A DNA stretch of 41,910 nt from Bacteroidaceae bacterium. Its GTDB lineage: Bacteria > Bacteroidota > Bacteroidia > Bacteroidales > Bacteroidaceae. Below the pieces are notes generated by a model, which saw only the letters and a list, made by a program, of their open reading frames with translations, searched no databases and was not told where the DNA came from. Shown in pieces: positions 15,492 to 24,270 of this stretch; the stretch's first letter is position 1, and every line of letters begins with the position of its first letter. A program made the translations under genes and the position numbers. The DNA is taken from positions 1 through 41,910 of the forward strand of contig JAKSLT010000016.1 of the NCBI GenBank assembly GCA_024401055.1. Direction: 5' to 3'.

Positions 15492-16121
15492 ATGAACAAC
15501 ACTCCCCTTTCCTCCGCCCCCGATACCCTTGACGAGATGCGCCAGCAACTCTCCCTGCTCCAGCACCGCCTCGACCATCAGGTGGAAATCTCCGACCGCC
15601 AGATGCGCAAGGCCGTCACCTCCCGCGTCGCCTCGCTCCGTTCCTTCCATAATATGGGTATCGTATTCAGCATTGTCTGTGCCTTTATCGTGACATTCGG
15701 CGTCTATGAGCAAGGTGTGCGCCTCCCGTTCCTCGTGGCCACCATCGTGTTTTTCACTCTCAACACCGTCTCCGGCTTCTTCCTCCAAGCTCGCAAGCAA
15801 GACTGCCGCACCGCCGGCGACATGATAGCTGCAGCACGCAGCATGCAGCGCTATAAGAAGCTCAACAACCGCTACCTCTCGTGCGGCATTCCCGTAGTTA
15901 TCATGTGGGCCATATGGTATGTGTACGAGATATGCCTCGTGGCCGGCTACACCACGACGAAGGCCTTCCTCGGTCTGCTCCTCTGCTGCACCGTGGGCGG
16001 CGTGATAGGCGGCCTCATCGGCTACTACACCTTCCATCGTCCCGCCATGCGCCGCGCCGACAAGATTATCGAACAGGTGGAGGAATACACCGCCGCCGAA
16101 GGCCTCGAAAAGGAGGCGTAG
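15492..16121 (+). CDS. Four-helix integral membrane protein, partner of the ECF sigma factor
   Basis: The 209-residue protein has an N-terminal cytoplasmic helix rich in Gln/Arg (LDEMRQQLSLLQHRLDHQVE, then a basic segment to about residue 50). Four membrane spans follow at about 54-74, 77-98, 135-155 and 160-182, and the tail is acidic. I chose the ATG at 15492 because it lies 4 bp after the sigma stop; the in-frame start inside the sigma gene would add an unlikely N-terminus. I recognise no family. The soluble N-terminal helix could contact the sigma factor, as membrane anti-sigma proteins do, but no anti-sigma domain is visible. A strong terminator follows. Confidence 0.8.
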   Translation: MNNTPLSSAPDTLDEMRQQLSLLQHRLDHQVEISDRQMRKAVTSRVASLRSFHNMGIVFSIVCAFIVTFGVYEQGVRLPFLVATIVFFTLNTVSGFFLQARKQDCRTAGDMIAAARSMQRYKKLNNRYLSCGIPVVIMWAIWYVYEICLVAGYTTTKAFLGLLLCCTVGGVIGGLIGYYTFHRPAMRRADKIIEQVEEYTAAEGLEKEA

Positions 16122-16144
16122 GCACTGATACTTTAGGCCTTAAG

Positions 16145-16175
16145 AAGGGCGAGCCAATCATGGCTCGCCTTTTTC
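16145..16175 (+). terminator. Rho-independent terminator after the sigma factor/membrane protein pair
   Basis: A 9-bp perfect stem GGCGAGCCA/TGGCTCGCC (16148-16156 and 16161-16169) with loop ATCA is followed by TTTTTC at 16170-16175. It lies 23 bp after the membrane protein stop. Confidence 0.92.
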
Positions 16176-16284
16176 TTTGCTCTGGCGGGCGACCGGCGGC
16201 GGGGCAAGGCGACCGGCGGCGAAATAAAAAAGGAAAAAGACCTGCGGGAGACCCTCTTTTTACAAGGGATGCCGACCCGGTGTG

Positions 16285-16344
16285 TTTTTAACAGCTGTTG
16301 AAATTGTTTTTAACAGCTGTTGAAATGAAATTAAAAGGGAAGTA
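16285..16344 (+). repeat. Two AACAGCTGTT palindromes 22 bp apart, plus one stray 21-bp-array unit
   Basis: The 22-bp segment around the perfect palindrome AACAGCTGTT occurs twice (palindromes at 16290-16299 and 16312-16321), each preceded by TTTTT and followed by GAAAT. Right after it, AAATTAAAAGGGAAGTAG (16327-16344) matches a reverse unit of the 21-bp arrays at 4703 and 30738. The two palindromes sit on the same helix face and could be an operator or a dispersed repeat; no known regulator is assigned. Confidence 0.7.
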
Positions 16345-16411
16345 GGAAAAACGCGGAGAAATCAGGGTCTGCGCAAGTCAGAGAAGGCGCTCTTTCCTTC
16401 GTTTTTTCTTC

Positions 16412-16603
16412 GCTTTTTCGTAACTCTGGCCTTCGGCCCAAGTTACTTGTGCTCGGAAAAAAAAGAAAAACATTGTTTCTCTTTGTTTTTCGCTCGCTTT
16501 TTCGTAACTCTGGCCTTCGGCCCAAGTTACTTGTGCTCGGAAAAAAAAGAAAAATATTGTTTCTCTTTGTTTTTCGCTCGCTTTTTCGTAACTTTGCACG
16601 CGG
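16412..16603 (+). repeat. Tandem promoter-region duplication upstream of dnaG (85 + 84 bp + partial third copy)
   Basis: Copy 1 (16412-16496) and copy 2 (16497-16580) are nearly identical and start CTTTTTCGTAACTCTGG; a third copy begins at 16581 as CTTTTTCGTAACTTTGC and then diverges into the dnaG start. The 1-bp length difference is an extra A in AAAGTTAC of copy 1. Each copy carries TTTG and a -7-like box; these read TAACTCTG in the first two copies and TAACTTTG in the last. Each full copy also has a GGCCTTCGGCC-centred hairpin. The stretch 16176-16284 holds nothing I can identify. Confidence 0.9.
16566..16596 (+). promoter_or_regulatory. Predicted dnaG promoter
   Basis: TTTG (16566-16569), 19 bp, TAACTTTG (16589-16596): an exact match to the Bacteroidetes vegetative consensus. 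The start codon is only 15 bp beyond the -7 box, so the 5' leader would be about 10 bases or less, close to leaderless, and no Shine-Dalgarno site is seen. Confidence 0.8.
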
Positions 16604-16611
16604 AATATAGT

Positions 16612-18627
16612 ATGATAGAACAAAGCACCATAGACCGCGTGCTAGCGGCTGCCGACATCGTAGATGTTGTAAAGGATTTCGTGGCTCTCAAAAAGGCGGG
16701 GGCTTCGTACAAGGGGCTGTGCCCTTTCCACGAGGACCGCACGCCTTCGTTCATCGTGACGCCGGCGAAGCAGCTCTGCAAGTGTTTTGCATGCGGAGCG
16801 GGCGGCAACGTAGTGAAATTCGTGCAGATGCACGAGCAAATGACGTGGCCCGAGGCCATACGCTACTTGGCTAACAAGTACGGCATAGAAGTGGAGGAGA
16901 GCGGCCGCACGGATGAGCAGAAAGAGCGCTCGAAGGAGAGGGAATCGCACTTCGTGGTGAACGAATGGGCGCGCGACTGGTTCTCCCGCATGTTGCATGA
17001 AGACTCCGACGGCATTGTGGTGGGCATGGGCTATTTCCGCGAACGCGGGTTCCGCGATGACACCATCCGCAAGTTCCAGCTGGGCTACTGCCCCGACCGT
17101 CGCGACGCCATGTCGCAGGCTGCGCAGAAGGCCGGCTACGAGCAGAGCCTTCTGGTGAACGATGCTGAGACGCGACAGGGCACGGGCGTGTGCTTCAAGA
17201 ACGACCGCGGGGGGCTGACCGACCGTTTCCGCGGGCGCGTCATCTTTCCCATTCACACGGTGAGCGGCCGCGTGGTGGGCTTCGGCGGCCGCGTGCTGGC
17301 AAAGGCCACGAAGGGCGTCAGCCAGAAGTATGTGAACTCGCCGGAGAGCATCATCTATTCCAAGAGCCGCGAGCTCTACGGCCTCTTCCAGGCTAAGCAG
17401 GCGATAGCCAAGCAGAACTGCTGCTATCTGGTGGAAGGCTACACCGACGTCATCAGTATGCACCAGAGCGGCGTGGAGAACGTGGTGGCCTCCAGCGGCA
17501 CGGCGCTGACGGAGGGGCAAATCGCCCTCATCCACCGCTTCACCAACAACGTGACGATGATATACGACGGCGACGATGCCGGCATACACGCCGCCCTTCG
17601 CGGAACCGACATGCTGCTGGCGCAGGGCCTCAACATAAAGGTGCTGCTGCTGCCCGACGGCGAGGACCCCGACTCCTTCGCCCGCAGCCACAGGGCCGAG
17701 GAGTTCCGCCAGTACATCGCCGACCACGAGGTGGACTTCATACGCTTCAAGACGGAAATCCTGATGAAGGACTGCAAGGGCGACCCGGTGAAGAAGGCCG
17801 AAGTGGTGAACGACATCGTGCAGAGCATCGCCGTCATCCCCAACGACATCCTGCGCCAGACCTACTCGCATGAGTGTGCCGAGCAGATGCGTATGGCAGA
17901 AAGCGTCATCGTAAAGGCAGTGGCCGACCGCCGGGCAAAGAGTATCGTCCCCTCCATGCGGTCTGCCGCGCAGCCGCAGTCGGATGCGACGGCTGCCGCC
18001 ACGGCTCCCCAGACCCCGGCCCCGACGGAGAATCCACAGGAAGGCGGGAACGCCGCGCCGCAGCAGAAGATGCTGGTGGAGGAGCGCAACCTGGCCTTCG
18101 CCCTTATCAAATGGGGCAGCCTGAGCTTCCGCTTCTATGGCGAGGAAGAAGACCTGAACGTCACGGACTTCATCACCGAGGAACTGGAAATGGACGACAT
18201 ACGGCTGGAGCATCCCCTTTGCGCCCGGGTGCTGCAACTGGCACAGCAGATGCGCGGGGAGGAGCAGGGCCTCGACGTGAAGGCCTGGGTCATGCGCTTC
18301 ACGATGAATGAGGATGAGAAAGTGGCCACAATGGCTGACGTGGCGACAAACGACAAGTACCGCCTCTCGGAAAAACAACGGGAGCAGTTGCGCCCCGACG
18401 AGGAGCGGCTGACGGAAATCGTGCCGCGCCTGGTGTATGAACTGAAGTATCACATCATTTCCGAGCAGGTGAGGGAAGCTCAGCTCCGCCTGCGGCAGCC
18501 GGAGGTGGTGAGCGATTCCGCGCTGATGGCCCGGCTCATGGCAGAATATCGCGACCTGTCGGCCATAAAGCGGGAAGTGGGCCGCATGCTGGGTGCCCGC
18601 ACCGTGAAGCGTCCGGCAGCACGATAG
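16612..18627 (+). CDS. dnaG: DNA primase
   Basis: This 671-residue protein has the CHC2 zinc-ribbon (Cys37, His40, Cys58, Cys61: CPFH...CFACG), then a primase core with the Toprim glutamate motif VEGYTDVI (274-281) and YDGDDAGIHAALRG (from about 318; Asp319, Asp321 and Asp322 area). A Pro/Ala/Gln-rich linker (about 445-480) leads to a C-terminal helicase-binding-like domain. It makes RNA primers on both replication strands and binds the replicative helicase. I chose the ATG at 16612; the in-frame upstream extension would translate the promoter duplication. It is followed after 19 bp by tamB. Its length and domain order are normal. Confidence 0.97.
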   Translation: MIEQSTIDRVLAAADIVDVVKDFVALKKAGASYKGLCPFHEDRTPSFIVTPAKQLCKCFACGAGGNVVKFVQMHEQMTWPEAIRYLANKYGIEVEESGRTDEQKERSKERESHFVVNEWARDWFSRMLHEDSDGIVVGMGYFRERGFRDDTIRKFQLGYCPDRRDAMSQAAQKAGYEQSLLVNDAETRQGTGVCFKNDRGGLTDRFRGRVIFPIHTVSGRVVGFGGRVLAKATKGVSQKYVNSPESIIYSKSRELYGLFQAKQAIAKQNCCYLVEGYTDVISMHQSGVENVVASSGTALTEGQIALIHRFTNNVTMIYDGDDAGIHAALRGTDMLLAQGLNIKVLLLPDGEDPDSFARSHRAEEFRQYIADHEVDFIRFKTEILMKDCKGDPVKKAEVVNDIVQSIAVIPNDILRQTYSHECAEQMRMAESVIVKAVADRRAKSIVPSMRSAAQPQSDATAAATAPQTPAPTENPQEGGNAAPQQKMLVEERNLAFALIKWGSLSFRFYGEEEDLNVTDFITEELEMDDIRLEHPLCARVLQLAQQMRGEEQGLDVKAWVMRFTMNEDEKVATMADVATNDKYRLSEKQREQLRPDEERLTEIVPRLVYELKYHIISEQVREAQLRLRQPEVVSDSALMARLMAEYRDLSAIKREVGRMLGARTVKRPAAR

Positions 18628-18646
18628 GAAAGAGAAGAAACGCGAA

Positions 18647-21600
18647 ATGAAGACGCTCGACAACATACTGCGCGTGCTGGTGGTGACGGCCTTGGCCATC
18701 TACCTCGCACTGATCACGCTGGGCAATACCGGGGTGGGGGAGCGCTGGCTGGCACGGCAGGTGAGCGAGCAACTCTCCAGCATGGTGGGCGCCCGGGTCA
18801 GTGTGGAGCGCGCCAACCTCGGGCTCTTCAATCAGGTGACGCTCCACGGCGTGAAACTCGATGACCCGGAGCGAAACGAGGTGCTGCGGGGAGATTATAT
18901 CAGTGCGAAGATAGACGTATGGCCGCTGCTGTCCGAACACAGGGTGATACTGCGCTCCGTGGCGCTCCTCGATACCGACGTGAAACTCCGGCGCAAGGCC
19001 GACGGAAAGCTCAATATACAGTATCTCATCGACGCTTTCAGCAATCCCAACGACACGACGCCCACGCACCTTGACCTGACGGCCGGCGTGGTGCTCATGC
19101 GCAGGTGTACCGTGGACTATTCCGACGCCCTGAACCCGCAGCGCGAGATAGGGCTGCGCGACATAGACCTCAACGTGCAGTTGCGCCACCTGACGAATGA
19201 CAGCCTGTTGTTGCGCGTGAGGAACTGCGCCATGAAGGAACTGCGCGGCCTTGACGTGAAGCGCCTCACGCTGGCACTGGAAGCCGGCAAGAAAGGCGGA
19301 AGCGTGAGCGACTTGGAACTGCGCCTGCCCGGCTCGTATGTGAAGGTGCCCAAACTCACGGCCCACTACGACGGCGGCCCGCTCAACGTGGAGCATCTGA
19401 TACGCAGCGCGGAGGTGGAACCCTTCCGGCTGGAGGCCCACGTGCAGAGTGCCGACTTGGCGGGCCTGCTGCCGGACAAGGCCCTCAGGGCCCTGGGCGG
19501 AGAGAACGCCGAGGCGGACGTGAAACTTGAGGCAGCCATGGCGGATCAGCACTTGAAGGTATCGCGCATCAACGTGGAGGCCACGCCGGGACAGATAGCA
19601 CTCCGCGCCAGTGGCGATGCCCGTCTGGAGGGAACCTCACTGGCGGGCTTCAATGCCAATGTCGAAAAGGCAGAGGCAGACATGCCCTATGTGGGAAAGA
19701 TATACAGTGCCCTGAGCGGCAAGACGCTGCCCGACGCCGTGAAGGCAATGGGAAGGGCAAGCGTGAAAGGCACCCTCGGCAGTAAGGGCCGGCAGAACGC
19801 CGACGCAACCTTTGACCTGCTTACGGATATAGGAAAGGCTTACGGGCAAATCAGTAAAAACGGACAGCGGCTGGCCGGAAAGATAACTTGCAACGGCCTT
19901 CAGCTGGCCAAAGCCCTACCCGGGAAGAATGTCCCCGAGCAGCTGGACTTCAACTTCGACGGCAGCGGCACGGCAGACGGCGAGAGCGTGGCCGGCGTGC
20001 TGGACGTCAGACACCTGACGTGGCGCGGGCACAGCTATTCGGGAATTCATGCAAAGGGTGCCGTGGCCAATGGTGCGTATGACCTGCAAGTCCTCTCGAA
20101 AGACCCGATGATGAATCTGGCCTTGGACGCCAGTGGCGACACAGGGCTGAATAATGCCGAGGTGAAAGCCGTGATACAGAAATGGAGTGCCTTCCTGCCA
20201 AAGAACTTCAGGGACGTGAGCGGCTCCGTCAACGCTTCGCTCCATAATATCAAGGGCGGCATACCCTCGGGCCGCATAGAACTTAACGACGTGGACGTGA
20301 CTGTCAACGCGGGCGACTCGCTGACAGTGCAACACATCGGCAACCTCACGGCCGAGAGCACCCCGTCGGGAGAAAACAGCGTCAACGTGAGGCTCAACAG
20401 CGATTTCCTGCAAGGAACCTGGCACGGCTCAACCGACATTGCCGCCATCAAAACTGCAGCCTTGAGTATCGTCAACAGGCACGTGCCCAACCTCATCGTA
20501 CCCCAAGCCTCGGGAAACGCCAACGGCCGATGGTCCTTCGCCCTCAACGTGCTGGATGGCCAACTCCTGCAGTCGCTCTTGAAAATCCCCGTGGAGGTGA
20601 ACGCGCCTATGAATCTCGAAGGATACATCGACGGCACCGCACAGCGGGCACTGCTGCAGATGGACGCCCCGAGCCTCAGCATCAAGGGCAACGACCTGGA
20701 GCGCGTAAGACTCTTCGCTGCATGCAATCCGGAGGGCGGCGAGACACTGCTGCAAGCCGACAAGGCCACGGGGAAAAAGAAAATGAACTTGAACCTCCGC
20801 ACCGTCCTCAACAACGGAGGGCTGCTCACCACCCTGAACTGGCGAGAGCCTGCCGAGCAACACTACTATGGCGAGGTGGGCCTGCTTACGGATTTCGGCA
20901 AGACGGCCGACGGCAAGCAGACGGTGGACATGAAACTGATGCCGACGGACTTCGTGGTGAACGACACCGTGTGGCACGTGACGGGAGGCGAACTGCGCTA
21001 TGCCAACAACCGCCTGGACGTGAACAGTTGCGAGGTGGCGCAAGGCATCATGCAGCATGCCCGTATCGACGGCTGCTATTCGCGTCAGGAAAGCGACAGC
21101 ATCGTGGCCCATCTCAAGGGAATAGACATTGAATACATACTGGACCTCGTCAACTTCCACGCCGTGGACTTCGCAGGAAAGGCCAACGGCACTGCCGTGG
21201 TGAAAATGCAAAGCGGAAGGCCGCACGTGGACTTCGACCTGCTCATACCGCGCTTCCTGTTCAACAATACCAATATGGGCGAGGCCAACGTGGTGGGCGA
21301 CTTTAACGCTGAGCAGAAACGCATCAACCTCAGTGCCCGCATGATTGAGCAGGGAGAGGGGAGCACTATGACCCGGGGATATGTGAGTCTGGCCGACAAG
21401 GCCCTGGACCTGCATTTCCAGTCCAACAGAACGCCGTTAGGATTCCTCAACCGTTTCGTGAGCGGCATCCTTGAGGACATAGAGGGACGTGCCACGGGTA
21501 ATCTGCACCTCTATGGCGGATTTAAGAAACTGGACTTCGGCGGGTCGATGGTGGCCGACGCCTCGCTCACTATCCCCGTGACGCGAGTGCGCTATAACAT

Positions 21601-23068
21601 CACCTCGGCCAAGGCAGACTTCACGCCGGGGCTGATAGCCTTCCGCGACGGACATTTCAACGACGGCCATGAGGGCACCGGCACCGTGGAGGGCACGCTC
21701 CGCCATGAGTATATCAAAAATATGCGTTACCACTTCGAGGCAGAGGTAAACAACGCCTACGTCTATGATGTGCCCCAGCAAATAGACTGGAACTTCTTCT
21801 CTACGGCACGTGGTAACGGTCGCGTGGTGCTCGACGGTCGGCCCGGACGCCTGCAGACCGACATAAACTTCACGCCGACACAGGGCACGGACTTTACGTT
21901 TATAAATGACACGCCTGAGACCGTGACGAACGGGCAGTTCGTGCACTTTGGCAGTAAACGTCAGGAGAATTATCTCCCTGCCGCAGCGGCCGACACACTG
22001 CAAGCCCCTGCCACTCTTCCCGAGGCTCCGAAGATGGACATATATCTAAACTTCAACATCAATGTCACACCCGATGCCGCCCTTCATATCGTGATGGATG
22101 AAAAGTGCGGCGACATCATCAACCTCTACGGCCGCGGCAACGTAATGGCCACATGGTATAACAAGGGCGACTTCCAAATGTACGGCAACTGCCTGGTGGA
22201 TCATGGAGAATACCGCTTCAGCATTCAGGACGTCATCCGCAAGAACTTCCAGCTGAAGCCTGGAGGCGAGGTGACCTTTGCCGGCAATCCCATGGATGCC
22301 AACCTTGACGTGCAGGCTATCTACACCGTGAACTCCGCCTCCTTGGCCGACCTTAATGCCGGCGCCAATTTCTCAGATAACACAGTCCGCGTGAACTGCC
22401 TGCTGAATATCCAGGGGCGTGCCGGTGCGCCGGAAATCAGTTTCGACCTGGACCTGCCCAACGTCAACGAGGACGAAAAACAAATGGTGCGCAAGCTCAT
22501 TGCTACGGAGGAGGATATGAACATGCAGATTATTTATCTGCTGGGAGTGGGGCGCTTCTATACCTATGACGCAGCCTCGCAGAGCGAAAACGGATTAAAC
22601 CAGTTGGCTACTAACTCCGTAAATTCCTTTATAAGCAATACGCTGAGCAGCCAGCTAAATGAAATGATCAGCAACGCCCTTCATACCAACAACTGGAGCT
22701 TCGGCGCCAACTTGGCTACGGGACAACAGGGATGGAACGACATGGAGGTGGAAGCCCTGCTGAGCGGACGTCTCTTCAACAACCGCTTGCTGCTTAATGG
22801 TCAGTTTGGCTATCGCGACAAGGCTACACTTGCGACAAATACAAACTTTATCGGCGACTTTGATATTCAATATCTCCTGACAAAGAGCGGCAACGTGCGA
22901 CTGAAGGCCTACAGCGAGACGAACGACCGCTACTTTACAAAGTCCGCCTTGACGACGCAGGGCATCGGCATCATGTTGCAGCGAGACTTCGGCCGTATTG
23001 AAGACAAACTGAAGCGCCGCAAACAGAAACAACAGAGTAAAGAATCCAGCGAAACAGAGCAACAATGA
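18647..23068 (+). CDS. tamB: TamB-like translocation and assembly protein (DUF490/AsmA-like)
   Basis: The protein is 1473 residues. An uncleaved N-terminal membrane anchor (about 6-25, LRVLVVTALAIYLALITLG) is followed by an AsmA-like start (VGARVSVERANLGLFNQVTL), a very long run of beta-strand repeats of the TamB 'beta-taco' type, and a C-terminal DUF490 domain (from about 1150, VDHGEYRFSIQDVIRKNFQL and DLDLPNVNEDEKQMVRKL) with an amphipathic tail. TamB-like proteins span the periplasm and move phospholipids and/or assist outer-membrane protein assembly. The tail is Lys/Gln-rich. The last 4 bases overlap the next gene (ATGA), so translational coupling is likely. Confidence 0.92.
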   Translation: MKTLDNILRVLVVTALAIYLALITLGNTGVGERWLARQVSEQLSSMVGARVSVERANLGLFNQVTLHGVKLDDPERNEVLRGDYISAKIDVWPLLSEHRVILRSVALLDTDVKLRRKADGKLNIQYLIDAFSNPNDTTPTHLDLTAGVVLMRRCTVDYSDALNPQREIGLRDIDLNVQLRHLTNDSLLLRVRNCAMKELRGLDVKRLTLALEAGKKGGSVSDLELRLPGSYVKVPKLTAHYDGGPLNVEHLIRSAEVEPFRLEAHVQSADLAGLLPDKALRALGGENAEADVKLEAAMADQHLKVSRINVEATPGQIALRASGDARLEGTSLAGFNANVEKAEADMPYVGKIYSALSGKTLPDAVKAMGRASVKGTLGSKGRQNADATFDLLTDIGKAYGQISKNGQRLAGKITCNGLQLAKALPGKNVPEQLDFNFDGSGTADGESVAGVLDVRHLTWRGHSYSGIHAKGAVANGAYDLQVLSKDPMMNLALDASGDTGLNNAEVKAVIQKWSAFLPKNFRDVSGSVNASLHNIKGGIPSGRIELNDVDVTVNAGDSLTVQHIGNLTAESTPSGENSVNVRLNSDFLQGTWHGSTDIAAIKTAALSIVNRHVPNLIVPQASGNANGRWSFALNVLDGQLLQSLLKIPVEVNAPMNLEGYIDGTAQRALLQMDAPSLSIKGNDLERVRLFAACNPEGGETLLQADKATGKKKMNLNLRTVLNNGGLLTTLNWREPAEQHYYGEVGLLTDFGKTADGKQTVDMKLMPTDFVVNDTVWHVTGGELRYANNRLDVNSCEVAQGIMQHARIDGCYSRQESDSIVAHLKGIDIEYILDLVNFHAVDFAGKANGTAVVKMQSGRPHVDFDLLIPRFLFNNTNMGEANVVGDFNAEQKRINLSARMIEQGEGSTMTRGYVSLADKALDLHFQSNRTPLGFLNRFVSGILEDIEGRATGNLHLYGGFKKLDFGGSMVADASLTIPVTRVRYNITSAKADFTPGLIAFRDGHFNDGHEGTGTVEGTLRHEYIKNMRYHFEAEVNNAYVYDVPQQIDWNFFSTARGNGRVVLDGRPGRLQTDINFTPTQGTDFTFINDTPETVTNGQFVHFGSKRQENYLPAAAADTLQAPATLPEAPKMDIYLNFNINVTPDAALHIVMDEKCGDIINLYGRGNVMATWYNKGDFQMYGNCLVDHGEYRFSIQDVIRKNFQLKPGGEVTFAGNPMDANLDVQAIYTVNSASLADLNAGANFSDNTVRVNCLLNIQGRAGAPEISFDLDLPNVNEDEKQMVRKLIATEEDMNMQIIYLLGVGRFYTYDAASQSENGLNQLATNSVNSFISNTLSSQLNEMISNALHTNNWSFGANLATGQQGWNDMEVEALLSGRLFNNRLLLNGQFGYRDKATLATNTNFIGDFDIQYLLTKSGNVRLKAYSETNDRYFTKSALTTQGIGIMLQRDFGRIEDKLKRRKQKQQSKESSETEQQ

Positions 23069-24081
23069 AGCAGATACTGTTTATTGTGAACCCTATTTCG
23101 GGTAAAGGACGACGTGAAGACGTGGCCTCTCTTGTGGAGTCGCGTCTGGACCATTCTTTGTTTGAGTCACAAGTGGTCTATACTGAATATGCGGGCCATG
23201 CGGCAGAGATAGCAGCCAGCGCCGCCAATAGAGGTGTGGATGTCGTAGTGGCCGTGGGAGGCGACGGCACGGTAAACGAGGTGGCTCGCTCTCTCGTTCA
23301 TACTTCCACCGCTCTGGCCATCCTGCCTTGCGGCAGCGGAAACGGTCTGGCGCGACACCTGCAGATTCCTATGGACATGGAGCGCGCCATAGACATAATC
23401 AATCAGGATTGTGTCCACACTCTGGACTATGGCCGCATCAATGGTTTTCCGTTTTTCTGCACCTGCGGCATGGGCTTCGACGCCTTCCTTTCCCAAAAGT
23501 TCGCCGAGGCCGGAAAGCGCGGGCTCTCCACATACATAGAGAAGACACTTACCGACGGCCTGCGCTATAAGCCCGAGACCTATACGATAACGTCAATCAA
23601 CTCCGACGGCAACACAGAGCTCTTGTCCCAGAAGGCTTTTTTGATTACCTGCGCCAATGCCACACAGTTCGGTAACAATGCCATGATAGCCCCCCAGGCA
23701 TCGATGAAGGACGGACTGTTGGACATCATCGTCATTGAACCTTTCCTTGCCATCGAGTCGCCCGCCATTGCCGTCCAGCTTTTCAACGGCACGCTGCAAC
23801 ACAATTCCCGGGTGAAGACATTCAAGGCCCGTGAGCTGACCATCCGCCGCAACAATGAGGGACCCGTGCACTGCGACGGCGACCCCTTCACCACAGGGCA
23901 GGACATAAACGTAAGCATCGTGCCGCAGAGTTTCAAGGTCGTGGTGAACCCCGAGGCCAATGGCCATAACGAAAACGGGATGATGATAATAGGCGAGTAT
24001 ATGCAGCAGTGGCGCAAACAAGCCCGGCGTGACATTAAACGCATCAACAAGGCCCTGCTGGAACGCCTCAGGAAAAAATAA
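23065..24081 (+). CDS. Diacylglycerol/lipid kinase family protein (YegS/DgkB-like)
   Basis: The 338-residue protein has the DAGK catalytic motifs: VNPISGKGRR (8-17), the ATP-binding VVAVGGDGTVNEVARSL (about 60-76) and LPCGSGNGLARHL (about 88-100), plus the C-terminal CDGDPF loop. It should phosphorylate diacylglycerol, a sphingoid base or a related lipid at the inner membrane, using ATP. The exact lipid is not readable; Bacteroidales make sphingolipids, so a sphingosine-type substrate is possible. It overlaps tamB by 4 bp, so lipid recycling and lipid transport functions are co-expressed. The 189-bp gap after it shows a small GACGG/CCGTC hairpin but no clear promoter or terminator. Confidence 0.9.
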   Translation: MKQILFIVNPISGKGRREDVASLVESRLDHSLFESQVVYTEYAGHAAEIAASAANRGVDVVVAVGGDGTVNEVARSLVHTSTALAILPCGSGNGLARHLQIPMDMERAIDIINQDCVHTLDYGRINGFPFFCTCGMGFDAFLSQKFAEAGKRGLSTYIEKTLTDGLRYKPETYTITSINSDGNTELLSQKAFLITCANATQFGNNAMIAPQASMKDGLLDIIVIEPFLAIESPAIAVQLFNGTLQHNSRVKTFKARELTIRRNNEGPVHCDGDPFTTGQDINVSIVPQSFKVVVNPEANGHNENGMMIIGEYMQQWRKQARRDIKRINKALLERLRKK

Positions 24082-24270
24082 GCATCACTGGTGCGCCCCT
24101 TCTTGACTCTGGCGCTGAAACACGGGCTGCCGACGAGCGAGACAGACAGGAGCCCCCTATATATATTATATGAGTAGTGTCCGTCACGAAAGGAAAGACG
24201 GCCTTCAATGAAAAATATAAAATCTTTGTGAAATAAGGACGGCAAAAAGAAAATCAAACTCCCTCATAAC

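Noticed and set aside
16378-16623. 81-residue minus-strand ORF with internal peptide repeats
   Set aside because: It is the translation of the tandem promoter duplication upstream of dnaG, with poly-Phe runs from A tracts. The repeats are explained at the DNA level.
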